In this document: one piece after another, positions 1 through 9,067 of the stretch | How the letters are laid out: each line of letters begins with the position of its first letter | Numbering within the stretch: the first letter of the stretch is position 1 | Assembly: GCA_958438515.1 (NCBI GenBank) | Contig: CAUBRZ010000013.1 | Location: 1 to 42,277 of the forward strand | Reading direction: 5' to 3' | DNA: 42,277 nucleotides | From: an uncultured Clostridium sp. | Lineage (GTDB): Bacteria; Bacillota; Clostridia; TANB77; CAG-508 | Made by a program: the position numbers and the translations under genes | Notes under the pieces: generated by a model | Told to the model about the DNA's origin: nothing | Seen by the model: the letters and a program-made list of their open reading frames with translations, nothing else | Database searches by the model: none

Positions 1-33
1 TAATTTTCTATTTATCTAATTTTATTATATCGT

Positions 34-1554
34 TTACATCATTGGAGCAAATAATCTTAAAATAGCTTGCCATAGTCCTTTAAATAAACCATTTTTTGCT
101 TCTTTTTCATCTACTTTATGTGATTCTTTAAAGGAATCCTCAAAATCTTTTTTGATATCTTTTATTACATTTGTATCCTTCATATAAATACCACATTCAA
201 AATGTAAATATAAACTTCTATAATCTAAGTTTATTGTTCCTACAGTTGCTATTTCATCATCGGATAAAAATACTTTGCTATGTACAAAACCATTCGTATA
301 AGTATAAATTTTTACTCCACCTTTAATTAATGTATAAAAATAAGAAGAGGTTAAATCATATACAATTTTTTTATCGGGTATTCCAGGAACAACAATTCTG
401 ACATCTACTCCTCTTCTTGCAGCTAAGATTAAACTATTTATCATATCTGTATCAATAATTAAATAAGGTGTATAAATATAAACATACTTTTTCGCTTGAT
501 TGATAATATTTAGATAAATATCTTCGCCGGTTATAACATCATCTAATGGACTTTCCCCATAAGGTACAACGAAACCATTTTCCTTATACTTTTCAGTAAA
601 ATTATATTTGTATTTATTATAATCATTATCTTCTTTTTTAAATGAATTCCACATTTCTAGAAACATAACAGTAAAATTCCAAACAGCTTCACCTTTTATC
701 CTAATTCCATTATCTTTCCATACTCCTAATTTACTATTTATATTTATATATTCATCTGAAATATTAATTCCACCAGAAAAAGCAGTATGTCCATCAATTA
801 TCATCATTTTTCTATGATCTCTATTATTCATAATAATACCTGCAAATGGCGATAATTTATTAAATTGCATACATTTTATTCCATATTTTCCCAGTAACTT
901 TGGATAATTACTAGGTAGCATAGCAAAAGAACCCATATCATCATATAATACTCTTACATCTAGTCCTGAATTTGCTTTTTCTTTTAATATATCTAAAATT
1001 TCTTGCCACATAGTACCATTATTAATAATGAAATATTCTATAAAAATAAATTTTTTGGCTTTTTTTAGTTCTTCTAACATAACAGGATAAACGTCATCAC
1101 CAAGAGAATAATAGTTTATCTCATTGTTTTTCGTTACAGGAAATCCTGCAAATTCACTTATATATTTTAATTGTCCTAAATTTTTAGTATCGATTTCTTT
1201 TTTTATAAATTCATCTTGTATTAAGTATTTTTGACCATTTTCTATATTTTCATTAATATTCTTTAAAACTTTACTTCTTTTCATATTATTACTAAGTATG
1301 ATATATAGAAGTGTTCCAATTAATGGAAAAAGCATAATCAGTAATATCCATATTAAATCGCTACTTAATCTTTTACTATACTTGATAATCATTAAAACAA
1401 TTATAATACTAAGTAAACCATAAACTACTTGAATAATACTTATAAATTCTCCAAATTTTAAATATATAAATAATGTTAATAGAATTTGTATTAATAAACC
1501 TATTGCTACAACAATTCCTCTTTTTACTGCCATCCACATATTTTTTCTCCTCAT
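34..1554 (-). CDS. cls: Cardiolipin synthase (phospholipase D superfamily)
   Basis: This membrane enzyme condenses two phosphatidylglycerol molecules to cardiolipin and glycerol. Two hydrophobic segments fill roughly residues 10-90, as in bacterial Cls. Two HKD catalytic motifs follow: HRKMMIIDG near residue 245 and HSKVFLSDD near residue 425, each with the downstream Gly/Asn-Ser context of the PLD fold. At 506 residues it is the usual full length. The ATG lies next to an AG-rich stretch. It is the last gene on the minus strand at the window edge, about 50 bases after the bile salt hydrolase gene. Function is assigned from family knowledge and the two intact active-site motifs; no defect is seen. 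Confidence 0.95.
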   Translation of the reverse strand: MRRKNMWMAVKRGIVVAIGLLIQILLTLFIYLKFGEFISIIQVVYGLLSIIIVLMIIKYSKRLSSDLIWILLIMLFPLIGTLLYIILSNNMKRSKVLKNINENIENGQKYLIQDEFIKKEIDTKNLGQLKYISEFAGFPVTKNNEINYYSLGDDVYPVMLEELKKAKKFIFIEYFIINNGTMWQEILDILKEKANSGLDVRVLYDDMGSFAMLPSNYPKLLGKYGIKCMQFNKLSPFAGIIMNNRDHRKMMIIDGHTAFSGGINISDEYININSKLGVWKDNGIRIKGEAVWNFTVMFLEMWNSFKKEDNDYNKYKYNFTEKYKENGFVVPYGESPLDDVITGEDIYLNIINQAKKYVYIYTPYLIIDTDMINSLILAARRGVDVRIVVPGIPDKKIVYDLTSSYFYTLIKGGVKIYTYTNGFVHSKVFLSDDEIATVGTINLDYRSLYLHFECGIYMKDTNVIKDIKKDFEDSFKESHKVDEKEAKNGLFKGLWQAILRLFAPMM

Positions 1555-1603
1555 ACTAATTCATTTTTATATGTAATACTTTTATCTTCTTTATAAATAA
1601 ACA

Positions 1604-2578
1604 TTAATTTTGAGTTCTTATCTGTTCTTCCTTTATCAAAGGATAACGAATAAGTACATTACTATCTAGATTTTCTTTGTGCATATCAACTGCTGTTATT
1701 TGATGATTATCATATGTTGTATAATAATAAATTCCCTTATTTACATTACAGCAAGATGTATAAATTGTTATTTCAAATTTATCATCACCTAAATCACAGC
1801 ATCCTCTTTGTTGATCAACGCTACCTAAAATGTGAAAAAATTGACTAACACTTGATTTTTCATCTTCTTTAGAAAAAGAATTTAATTTAGTATACGCTAC
1901 TCTTATGAATCTTGATTGCGATGATAAATCACCTGGTAGACCTATTGCTCCCATTCCTCTACTATATAAACTTAGATCTAATTCTTTACTAAATTTATTC
2001 TCTGGAGATTTAGGTGATAAATACATATAATTATTTAAGGCAAACATTTGCTTATCAAAAGATGGATTATTAGTTAATACCCCTACTGGATTATCATATA
2101 TTTTTATTCCATCAATAACAGACTCTACAGTTATTGATTGTGTGCTATCGGAAATAATCCAATGTAAGCTAGCTAATGGTAATTTATCACTAAATGGAGT
2201 ATTTAACACATTCATTTTTTCAATCAAATTTCTAGCTTCATTTACATTTGAACATTGGCTTAAAATCCATGGTATCAGTTCAAATTGAGCAACATTATCT
2301 TTTCCTTCCTGTTTTTCTTTATAATGAGCATTTCCAACAAAATTTAAACCTGCTATTGCTAACCCTTTTTCGTTTATTGCATCGTAATATAATGGATAAT
2401 CTTCAGTAACAAATGCCATTCCAATTATCGCATAATGACTCTTAATGTCATCTACTTCTCTAAATTTAAATTCAAAGTTTCTTGGTGTTATTGTTACTTC
2501 ATCTCCATATGAAAATTCATAATCCAATGTTCTTCCAAAATAAAAATCTTTCGTTTTATAAGTTGCTGCTGTACACAT
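1604..2578 (-). CDS. Choloylglycine (bile salt) hydrolase family protein
   Basis: An Ntn-hydrolase of the bile salt hydrolase / penicillin V acylase family. Met1 is followed directly by Cys2, the autoprocessed nucleophile. Arg16 and Asp19 stand in the motif FGRTLD, Asn79 in GLNF, and an Asn pair in LTNNPSF near residue 170; these match the family's active-site residues. The length of 324 residues is normal. Known members deconjugate glycine- or taurine-conjugated bile salts in the cytoplasm, while close relatives cleave penicillin V or acyl-homoserine lactones, so the substrate is inferred only. A gut habitat would favour bile salts. It is a single gene between cls and the ABC operon terminator. 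Confidence 0.93.
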   Translation of the reverse strand: MCTAATYKTKDFYFGRTLDYEFSYGDEVTITPRNFEFKFREVDDIKSHYAIIGMAFVTEDYPLYYDAINEKGLAIAGLNFVGNAHYKEKQEGKDNVAQFELIPWILSQCSNVNEARNLIEKMNVLNTPFSDKLPLASLHWIISDSTQSITVESVIDGIKIYDNPVGVLTNNPSFDKQMFALNNYMYLSPKSPENKFSKELDLSLYSRGMGAIGLPGDLSSQSRFIRVAYTKLNSFSKEDEKSSVSQFFHILGSVDQQRGCCDLGDDKFEITIYTSCCNVNKGIYYYTTYDNHQITAVDMHKENLDSNVLIRYPLIKEEQIRTQN

Positions 2579-2660
2579 ATTCTTTCCCTTCTTTCTAATA
2601 CTATTTCTTATCTTTTATATAACTCTCTTTCAAATTACTAATTCTTGTTAGGATTATATA

Positions 2661-2694
2661 ATAAAAGGTAGATAATTTCAACTGGTTATCTACC
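2661..2694 (-). terminator. Intrinsic terminator of the ABC exporter operon
   Basis: A 9-bp perfect inverted repeat (GGTAGATAA / TTATCTACC) with a 10-base loop. On the minus strand it is followed by TTTTAT. It lies between the permease stop and the bile salt hydrolase start. Confidence 0.7.
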
Positions 2695-2729
2695 CTACTT
2701 ATTGTAATTTATAATTCCTTTGTTATTAT

Positions 2730-5210
2730 TTATTCAACATTTTTAAGTGATTCTATCATATTTATCTTTTTTAGATTATAATGTGTAACTATATTTACGA
2801 TAATAGTAAAAAATATAGTCATCAAAGCAGATATAACATAACTTAATATATCAACGTGCCTAATAAACATTATATAATCTGGCTCACAAGTAGATATAAT
2901 GAAATGACTTAAATATGACCCAAACAATAAACCTATAGCAATTCCAATAATAGTTAATAAAACATTTTCCCTCGTAATATATCTATCTACCTCATTATGA
3001 TAAAACCCTAATACTTTTAAAGTTGCAATTTCCCTTTTTCTTTCACTAATATTGATATTCGATAAATTATATAAAACGACAAAGGCTAGTAATGCTGCAG
3101 AGATAATTAAAATTGCTACAATAGAATCAATAGAGCCTAGCATACTATTGATATTTTCTTTTATATCTTCATTATTTACAATAGAAGTTATTTCATTTTT
3201 ACTAATATACTTTTCATCAAATTGATTGCTATCATGTTCATTTAAATTATCAAAATCTATTAGAAAAGAATTTATTTTATAATTTTTAAATGTATTTTCA
3301 TAAGTATTTTTATTGATATATAAATACTGGTTAATATAGTTTTTTATAATATGTTCTACAATAAGTTCATATTTATTATTTTCATCATCAAATAGTATAA
3401 GTTTATCTCCTAGATCTATATTTAAAAGAGTTGCAGTCTTTTCGCTAATAATTACCGAATTGTCGCTAGGAATTAAATTTGTATTATCCTTATCTTTTAC
3501 ACTATCTAATGTTATTACATCTCTTAATTCTTCATTATTATTTGCAACAATCATTGTCACTTCCTCAGTATTACCTTTATATCCAACTGTGATATTATCA
3601 ATGTTAGTTTCTACTATTTTACGAATAGATTTTTCGTTTTTTATTTCTTGTTTTACCACATCATAATTCGTATTTTCTTTTAACATCACAATTTTTTCAT
3701 AATTAAAAATATGTTCAAACTGATAATTTGTAACATCTTTTAAGGAATCTTTCAACCCAAATCCTGCTAATATTAAAGCAGTACATCCGGCAATTCCAAA
3801 TAGTGTTGTAATTACTCGGCTTTTATATCTAAATATGTTTCTAACGGTTATTTTATTAGAAAAATTTAATCTTTTCCAAATAAACGGAATATACTCTAAA
3901 AGTATTTTCTTACCACTCTTTGGAGATTTAGGTCGCATTAAATTAGCAGGTACATTTTTTAGATTCTTTATGCATATAAATATTGCTGTACCACAAATAC
4001 AAAAAACACATATTAAAAGACCAATAAAATTAAAAAGATTATTTGATTCATATATAAATTTTGGTATAAAAAATAATTTTTTATAAATATTCCAAATAAC
4101 ATAAGGGATTAAAACAGACCCTATCAATATCCCTAAAATACCACCAGTAATGGTCGCCAATAGTGAAAATACAATATATTTAGATGTTATATGAAAATTA
4201 TTAAAGCCTAATGACTTTAAAGTTCCATTTTCAGTTCGATCTTCTTCAATCATTCTCATCATAGAAATAAGACTAACTAAAATGGCTACACAAAAGAATA
4301 TAATCGGAAATACATTACCTAATTTGTTTAGATTATCACTAGCAATCACAAGGTCTTTATAAGAATCATTATCATTTCTATCAAATATGTACCATTTTGG
4401 CTTAATAAAATTACTCTCATCTAACTGTATTCCATATTGATTTGCTTCTAATATTTTTTCACCATAAAGTTCGCTATACCTAACATCTTGTCTTTCTTCT
4501 TTCATATTCTCTACAGAATCAATTACTTTACTAATAGTATCCAAATACTCATCACTATTTGTTACCATTTTTTTTGCTTGTTTTACTGTAATATAGATAT
4601 TGGTAAATGCTTCTTCTTTGACTACTTCTTCATTTGCATAAGCATAATAATTAACTTTGCCATTTCCAAGGGTAGTTGTAGGTCTTTCAGTTGAAAAATA
4701 TATTGGACTAATAACTGTACCAACAATTTTCTTTTTCTCATTCATAATTGTAATGGTATCATTTATTTTTAAATTGTTTTCTTCTAAAAGCAATTTATCA
4801 ACAACAATTTCACTATTGTTACTAGGAAGTTTTCCATCACTCAAATAAACTTTGTTAATATTATTATTAAGTCCTATAATTCTTAAAACAAACTCCTTAT
4901 TATCAAGTTCTAAATAGGTATCTTTGGTGTAAGTTCCTATTACTTCTTTTACATCATTTATTTTTTTTAATTCTTCTATATCATTATTAGTTAATCCTAA
5001 ATTAGAAATAATTTCGATATCATAAACATTATTTTCGTCATAATAATTGTCTAATGTTTTTAACATATCAGGTCCACAAGACTGAATCCCCGTAAAAAAA
5101 CCTACTCCTAAAAAAGCCATACAAAACAAGGAAAGAAACCTTTTATTATTATCTTTTATTTTCTTAAAAATATGTTTTAATAGTTTATTTTTCATCTTAC
5201 CACTCAACAT
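2730..5210 (-). CDS. MacB/FtsX-type ABC transporter permease
   Basis: A large permease of 826 residues. An N-terminal membrane helix is followed by a long extracytoplasmic domain, an FtsX core of three helices around residues 300-420, a second signal-anchor-like helix near 465-490, another extracytoplasmic domain, and a last FtsX core near 695-815 containing EREIATLKVLGF-type coupling sequence. This duplicated layout is typical of peptide/lipoprotein-handling or antimicrobial-peptide resistance exporters in Firmicutes. Its start overlaps the ATPase gene by 14 bases, so the two are translationally coupled and form one complex. The substrate is unknown. An alternative ATG lies five codons downstream. 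Confidence 0.88.
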   Translation of the reverse strand: MLSGKMKNKLLKHIFKKIKDNNKRFLSLFCMAFLGVGFFTGIQSCGPDMLKTLDNYYDENNVYDIEIISNLGLTNNDIEELKKINDVKEVIGTYTKDTYLELDNKEFVLRIIGLNNNINKVYLSDGKLPSNNSEIVVDKLLLEENNLKINDTITIMNEKKKIVGTVISPIYFSTERPTTTLGNGKVNYYAYANEEVVKEEAFTNIYITVKQAKKMVTNSDEYLDTISKVIDSVENMKEERQDVRYSELYGEKILEANQYGIQLDESNFIKPKWYIFDRNDNDSYKDLVIASDNLNKLGNVFPIIFFCVAILVSLISMMRMIEEDRTENGTLKSLGFNNFHITSKYIVFSLLATITGGILGILIGSVLIPYVIWNIYKKLFFIPKFIYESNNLFNFIGLLICVFCICGTAIFICIKNLKNVPANLMRPKSPKSGKKILLEYIPFIWKRLNFSNKITVRNIFRYKSRVITTLFGIAGCTALILAGFGLKDSLKDVTNYQFEHIFNYEKIVMLKENTNYDVVKQEIKNEKSIRKIVETNIDNITVGYKGNTEEVTMIVANNNEELRDVITLDSVKDKDNTNLIPSDNSVIISEKTATLLNIDLGDKLILFDDENNKYELIVEHIIKNYINQYLYINKNTYENTFKNYKINSFLIDFDNLNEHDSNQFDEKYISKNEITSIVNNEDIKENINSMLGSIDSIVAILIISAALLAFVVLYNLSNINISERKREIATLKVLGFYHNEVDRYITRENVLLTIIGIAIGLLFGSYLSHFIISTCEPDYIMFIRHVDILSYVISALMTIFFTIIVNIVTHYNLKKINMIESLKNVE

Positions 5211-5898
5211 CCTCCACTCTTTTAGGATTTTTGTTTATGATAATTTCATCTACGCCACCATTTTTAAACTTAATTATTTTATCAGCAATCAAAGAAATAG
5301 CAGCATTATGTGTTATAATGATTACTGTCATTTTTTCCTTTCGGCAAGTATCTTCTAATAGTTTTAAAATTTGTTTTCCAGTTTTATAATCTAAAGCACC
5401 TGTTGGCTCATCACATAAAAGTAATTTAGGATTTTTAGCGATTGCTCGCGCTATAGCGACTCTTTGTTGTTCTCCCCCAGATAATTGAGCAGGAAAATTG
5501 TCCTTTCTTTTTCCTAATCCCACCTTATTTAAAATAGTGATAGGATCTAAATAATCTTTGCATAATTGAACTGCAAGTTCCACATTTTCTAATACTGTCA
5601 TATTTTGAATAAGATTATAAAATTGAAAGACAAAACCTATATCATTTCTTCTATATTTAATGAGTTCTTTTTCTTTTAACTTATCTATTCTAACTCCATC
5701 AACTATAACTTTACCACCAGTTAATGTATCCATTCCTCCTAAAATATTAAGACAAGTTGTTTTCCCTGCACCACTTGGACCTAATATACAAACTAATTCT
5801 CCTTTTTCAATTTCAAATGAAGTATCCTTTAATGCTTTTATTTCTACTTCTCCCATTTGATAAATTTTATCTACTTTTTTAAATTCTATATAAGCCAT
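5197..5898 (-). CDS. ABC transporter ATP-binding protein (LolD/MacB-like)
   Basis: The nucleotide-binding subunit of 233 residues that powers the overlapping FtsX permease. Walker A is GPSGAGKTT near residue 40, the signature is LSGGEQQR near 138, Walker B is LLLCDEPTGAL near 160, and the switch histidine is in IIITHN near 197. The phrase FVFQFYNLI matches the MacB/LolD Q-loop. It is first of the two-gene operon, about 40 bases after the YjbR gene, and probably contributes to mechanotransmission-type export across or at the membrane. Confidence 0.93.
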   Translation of the reverse strand: MAYIEFKKVDKIYQMGEVEIKALKDTSFEIEKGELVCILGPSGAGKTTCLNILGGMDTLTGGKVIVDGVRIDKLKEKELIKYRRNDIGFVFQFYNLIQNMTVLENVELAVQLCKDYLDPITILNKVGLGKRKDNFPAQLSGGEQQRVAIARAIAKNPKLLLCDEPTGALDYKTGKQILKLLEDTCRKEKMTVIIITHNAAISLIADKIIKFKNGGVDEIIINKNPKRVEDVEW

Positions 5899-5939
5899 AA
5901 TTACATCTCCAATCTATTTAACAAATTACTATTTTATTT

Positions 5940-6266
5940 TTACTTTGTCAATTTATAACTTTCTTTTATCAATTCTTTTACTAACACCTTGTCCACTTTT
6001 CCGTCAATAATAATTGTATTCCAATGTTCCTTATTCATGTGATAAGCAGGTATTATATAATCATAAGTATTTCTTAATATATCAGAATAATTCGGATCTG
6101 TTTTTACATTAAGATATAACTTATTATTAACATTCATAATTAGTGCAAACCACTTTTTATTTTTACAATGTTTCATTGTTACTGATTCAAAATCATCTGG
6201 GAATGGACAATCTTTAAATGTATCTTCTAATGTTAAACAATATTTAATTATTTCTTCTTTATCCAT
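5940..6266 (-). CDS. MmcQ/YjbR family DNA-binding-like protein
   Basis: A small 108-residue protein of the MmcQ/YjbR (CyaY-like fold) family. Typical features are an early acidic stretch with CPFPDDF, the strand pair around KKWFALIM and LYLNVKTDP, and a C-terminal YHMNKEHWNTIII segment. The family is widespread and often described as DNA-binding, but a biochemical role is not settled. It follows a 58-residue hypothetical gene after nine bases and both are probably driven by the promoter at 6493-6521. Confidence 0.85.
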   Translation of the reverse strand: MDKEEIIKYCLTLEDTFKDCPFPDDFESVTMKHCKNKKWFALIMNVNNKLYLNVKTDPNYSDILRNTYDYIIPAYHMNKEHWNTIIIDGKVDKVLVKELIKESYKLTK

Positions 6267-6275
6267 ATCTAATCC

Positions 6276-6452
6276 TTATAATAAACTACTAAATTTTTTA
6301 CTATATTTATCAATATCTTTTGTACTTTGACTAACAATATAATCTGTTATCTTAATTTTTAATCTTTCAACTTCATCATTTGTATAATTTTTATTTTCTA
6401 CATTTATTCCTGCTTCATTAAATAATTGAATATCTTTATTTGAAAATTGCAT
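6276..6452 (-). CDS. Small hypothetical protein, 58 aa
   Basis: A short gene starting ATG at 6452 with a GAGG Shine-Dalgarno nine bases upstream and ending at a TAA. The product (MQFSNKDIQLF... ...KKFSSLL) is charged, helical in appearance, and lacks membrane segments or known motifs. I do not recognise the family. It is placed directly before the YjbR gene and behind a good sigma-A promoter, which supports real expression. Confidence rests on the ribosome binding site, promoter and operon position. Confidence 0.65.
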   Translation of the reverse strand: MQFSNKDIQLFNEAGINVENKNYTNDEVERLKIKITDYIVSQSTKDIDKYSKKFSSLL

Positions 6453-6492
6453 TGTTTGTTACCTCTTCTATTTTTTTACATAAGTTTACTTT

Positions 6493-6521
6493 TTTATATC
6501 ACAAAAACATATAATTATCAA
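6493..6521 (-). promoter_or_regulatory. Sigma-A promoter for the 58-aa/YjbR operon
   Basis: On the minus strand, TTGATA, a 17-base spacer, and TATAAA. It lies about 40 bases upstream of the 58-residue gene's start. Confidence 0.65.
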
Positions 6522-6577
6522 CTATTGTTACATTTTTCGTATAAGATATTTTTATTTAAAAACTAAAAATTTTCATT

Positions 6578-6611
6578 AAAAAATAAGTGGTTTTCTTACC
6601 ACTTATTTTTT
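6578..6611. terminator. Bidirectional intrinsic terminator near the element's left edge
   Basis: A perfect 14-bp inverted repeat AAAAAATAAGTGGT / ACCACTTATTTTTT with a 6-base loop, giving U-tracts on both strands. It separates the chromosomal genes from the first element gene. Confidence 0.85.
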
Positions 6612-6642
6612 AATAACACTCTCATTACAATAATGTCCTAGT

Positions 6643-6981
6643 TTAATAACTTTTTTCTCTAAATAATATACCTATAACATCTTGGATTCCTGACTCATAA
6701 TATAACTTACAATCAAAACTTTGAATCCTTGATCTATTTTCTAATAACTTATCTATCATATCAAGTATTTTTTCTTTTTGCATTGAATCAATATTTGATA
6801 TTGCTTGAATTTCCGCAATTACATCATCATGTGTTATATCTTTTAAATTATTTTCTTTTATGAAGCTTTCTCTTACTTCTAATTTTCTTTCAATTTCACT
6901 TTCTCTAATATCAAATAATTTTTCAAAGATATCATTTTTAATTGAATTTCCATCTTGATCAATAATGACAAGTCTTCTCAT
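6643..6981 (-). CDS. Hypothetical element protein, about 112 aa
   Basis: An unrecognised soluble protein. It begins RRLVIIDQDGN, which resembles a first strand with acidic loop, and continues with a highly charged helical stretch (DIRESEIERKLEVRES) and an acidic/hydrophobic C-terminus. No known domain is apparent. The ATG at 6981 sits seven bases after GGAGGAG; a GTG codon immediately before it is less well spaced. It is preceded by a promoter at 7014-7042 that is almost a copy of the one before the recombinase-like gene, so the two genes are probably co-regulated. It is the terminal gene of the element on this side. Confidence 0.6.
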   Translation of the reverse strand: MRRLVIIDQDGNSIKNDIFEKLFDIRESEIERKLEVRESFIKENNLKDITHDDVIAEIQAISNIDSMQKEKILDMIDKLLENRSRIQSFDCKLYYESGIQDVIGILFREKSY

Positions 6982-7013
6982 CACAACTCCTCCTCTCTCT
7001 TAAGTTGTGTGTG

Positions 7014-7042
7014 ATGTTAACTCTGTTTAAAGTTCTTGTCAA
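7014..7042 (-). promoter_or_regulatory. Shared-type promoter 1 of the element
   Basis: On the minus strand, TTGACA, exactly 17 bases, TAACAT. The spacer ends with TTTAAACAGAGT, identical to the promoter at 7915-7943. It lies between the recombinase-like gene and the gene ending at 6643. Confidence 0.75.
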
Positions 7043-7051
7043 CTTATTTCA

Positions 7052-7846
7052 TCAATCTTTTTTTATTATAATTGTTTCTAATTCTTTGCATACTTTATTA
7101 CATTCTAAATATAATTCAATACACTCTTTAATCCTCTTTGGTACTTCCTTATTTTCTAGTATTTTCTTATAATTTTCTATCGAAAACAATTCATCTATTT
7201 TTTCATCTTCCATTTCTGAGTAATCTTCTATATTATAAAAATCTGCAAATAAATCACAAAGTTCATCATAATAAAAATCACTTAGTTTTAGTAAATCATA
7301 TTTATATTGACTATTCATTGCATTATGCATATCTATTTTTGTTTTTATTTTTCTCCAAATAAATGCATTGTTCAAGAAGTTAAGTATTTCGCCATTTATC
7401 TTTGATTCTATTGGATTTTCAAACGAATCATTAAGATTTATTTTATTATTTAAATATTTTTCAAAATATTCATTTTCTTTCTTTAATACTGCTAAGTATT
7501 TATCTATTACTGGACTACTTTCATATTCAAAGACAACACTATGTAAGACTGCATATTTATCAATATCATTTATAATATTATCAAATTTTTCTTTATTATA
7601 CTCTGCTCTATATATTCTATTTGGATGATAAACTAATAAATCAGTAAATTCTCCTTTATGTATTCTATCAATCATATCTTCAAATTCTTTTCTTTTTCCA
7701 TCGACAGAGCCAATTTCTTCAAACAAAATATAATCCTTTATACCAAGAGCTTTTTGACAATATTCTATCAGTATATTTCTTATTTTTTCTAATTGTGTTT
7801 TATTTTCAACACTAATTCTATTATAAATTGCACATTTTCTATCCAT
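7052..7846 (-). CDS. Serine-recombinase-like N-terminal domain protein without DNA-binding domain
   Basis: A 264-residue protein whose first ~100 residues align by eye with the catalytic domain of large serine recombinases. AIYNRIS matches Y-x-R-V-S with the nucleophilic Ser, IGSVDGKRKEFEDMID matches the D-x-G-x-S-G-x6-F motif, and VYHPNRIYRAEYN matches the L-x-R-x-x-R region. The remaining 150 residues are acidic, helical and unlike the zinc-ribbon/recombinase domains normally found there. It may be a degenerate integrase, a regulator that reuses the fold, or a partner for an integrase elsewhere. ATG follows TAGGAGGAG. It has its own strong promoter. No other integrase is visible in the window. 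Confidence 0.6.
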   Translation of the reverse strand: MDRKCAIYNRISVENKTQLEKIRNILIEYCQKALGIKDYILFEEIGSVDGKRKEFEDMIDRIHKGEFTDLLVYHPNRIYRAEYNKEKFDNIINDIDKYAVLHSVVFEYESSPVIDKYLAVLKKENEYFEKYLNNKINLNDSFENPIESKINGEILNFLNNAFIWRKIKTKIDMHNAMNSQYKYDLLKLSDFYYDELCDLFADFYNIEDYSEMEDEKIDELFSIENYKKILENKEVPKRIKECIELYLECNKVCKELETIIIKKD

Positions 7847-7914
7847 GTTCTCCTCCTAATCGTATCCCTAGAATTTTTTAATAAATTTGATAACATCTCG
7901 TTATATTATATGTG

Positions 7915-7943
7915 ATATTAACTCTGTTTAAACCAATTGTCAA
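7915..7943 (-). promoter_or_regulatory. Shared-type promoter 2 of the element
   Basis: On the minus strand, TTGACA, 17 bases, TAATAT. The spacer's TTTAAACAGAGT and the following base context match promoter 1. It drives the recombinase-like gene at 7052-7846. Confidence 0.75.
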
Positions 7944-8368
7944 CTTATCTTCACAAATTTATAAAAATTTGAAACCCTGAAATCCTTGAACGAGTAAAAT
8001 GATGTATTATCCCCTTATATTCAAAAAAATAATACACCATAAACGAAACCCCTCATCCCATCACTTCGTTTATGATAATCTAGTATGTAAATAATAATAT
8101 TTACCACAAATGCTGTTATATAAAATAACATTGTCCATCCTTGCCCAAACTTTTTACACTTGTGTATCCCTCTTACAAGTTTTGCCTCCTGAAACTCTTT
8201 AGTTATTGTGAGTATGTGTTACAAAATCTCACTGACGCATTTCTTACAAATAGATTTTTTGTAATCATACGAATGGATTTTATAGCATCGCCTCCACCAG
8301 AGCTATCACTTTTTTATTTTACAACGAGTTTATGGCATCTCTCGTTCTCTTATTCTTTTTTAGTAAAT
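7944..8368 (-). other. Gene-poor interval with inverted repeat
   Basis: About 425 bases without a convincing long gene. Read on the minus strand it holds a possible 36-codon membrane peptide (8021-8131) and a perfect 9-bp inverted repeat ATAAACGAA / TTCGTTTAT (8039-8047 and 8065-8073) enclosing the G-rich segment GTGATGGGATGAGGGGT on that strand. No terminator follows the repeat. It could be a regulatory RNA, a replication or maintenance site, or a decayed gene. Confidence 0.4.
8021..8131 (-). CDS. Possible 36-aa membrane peptide
   Basis: ATG at 8131 with AAGGA eight bases upstream, then a hydrophobic run of about 17 residues (LFYITAFVVNIIIYIL) followed by a basic segment (DYHKRSD) and a short tail. 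The length and layout resemble small type I toxin-like membrane peptides, but no antisense RNA promoter was identified and the inverted repeat overlaps the coding part. Only weakly supported. Confidence 0.3.
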   Translation of the reverse strand: MLFYITAFVVNIIIYILDYHKRSDGMRGFVYGVLFF

Positions 8369-8398
8369 AAAAAACTCTAGCCGTTTTATAAGCTAGAG
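8369..8398 (-). terminator. Terminator of the transfer operon end
   Basis: CTCTAGC / GCTAGAG stem with a 10-base loop, followed on the minus strand by six T. It lies just after the gene ending at 8411. Confidence 0.85.
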
Positions 8399-8410
8399 CC
8401 TTTATTTTTA

Positions 8411-9043
8411 TTATTCAAATTCTTCCTCTTCAATTTTTTTTAGTGATTCATTATTCTTTTGTTTTACAATTTCCATTAATCCTTTTTCTAATTCTTGGAA
8501 ATTTTTATAAGTTACAAATACATTTATATTATCAATATACTTTTCTGTAAATCCTGTTTCTATAATACTTTTTTTCAGAAAATTTGCTAAAATTTCTTTA
8601 TCTGTATCTTTTAAATTTTTAGTTTGAACATAGTTATTAATTAAATTTCTTGTACTTATATAAGAATCTTCTATTATTCTTTTTCCCATATATCCAACAA
8701 ATTCCGCCAATTCTATTCCCTGATAAGTTGGACTATCCATTATTTCATTATATATAACATTTTTTTCGTCATCATAATAAAATGGACAATAATCAGTATA
8801 AAAAACCATATCTACATTAAATTCATCATCAATCAATACATCGGCTACTCTTTCATCTCGATATAATAATTGCAATATTTGATTTTTATATTTTTCTAAC
8901 TTTATTTCATTAGTGTTATAATCTCTTAGATTCACTATTGTATTAAATTCGGTACAACTTTTTATTCCATCTTCTACAATTTTATTTTCGTAGTATCTTA
9001 AAATTTCATCTTTATTCATTTTTATTGAAAATTTTTCTTCCAT
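8411..9043 (-). CDS. Hypothetical element protein with EEEEFE tail
   Basis: A 210-residue soluble acidic protein of unknown family. It has a central region rich in aromatic and acidic residues (DMVFYTDYCPFYYDDE) and a helical C-terminal half. It ends in IEEEEFE, the same acidic tail found on at least six other, unrelated proteins of this element. This gene is followed by a terminator rather than another gene, so the tail cannot be explained here as a ribosome binding site for a downstream start. ATG at 9043 with AAAGGG upstream. Last gene of the long minus-strand operon, 25 bases after the ArdC-like gene. Confidence 0.65.
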   Translation of the reverse strand: MEEKFSIKMNKDEILRYYENKIVEDGIKSCTEFNTIVNLRDYNTNEIKLEKYKNQILQLLYRDERVADVLIDDEFNVDMVFYTDYCPFYYDDEKNVIYNEIMDSPTYQGIELAEFVGYMGKRIIEDSYISTRNLINNYVQTKNLKDTDKEILANFLKKSIIETGFTEKYIDNINVFVTYKNFQELEKGLMEIVKQKNNESLKKIEEEEFE

Positions 9044-9067
9044 AATACCCTTTCTTGAATGAATTCC

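Noticed and set aside
8141..8380. 79-codon plus-strand open frame in the gene-free block
   Set aside because: No ribosome binding site, poor composition, and it runs through the terminator of the opposite operon.
6577..8400. CRISPR array or tRNA-based attachment site at the left edge
   Set aside because: No regularly spaced repeats and no tRNA gene or cloverleaf was found; the element's left attachment site remains undefined.
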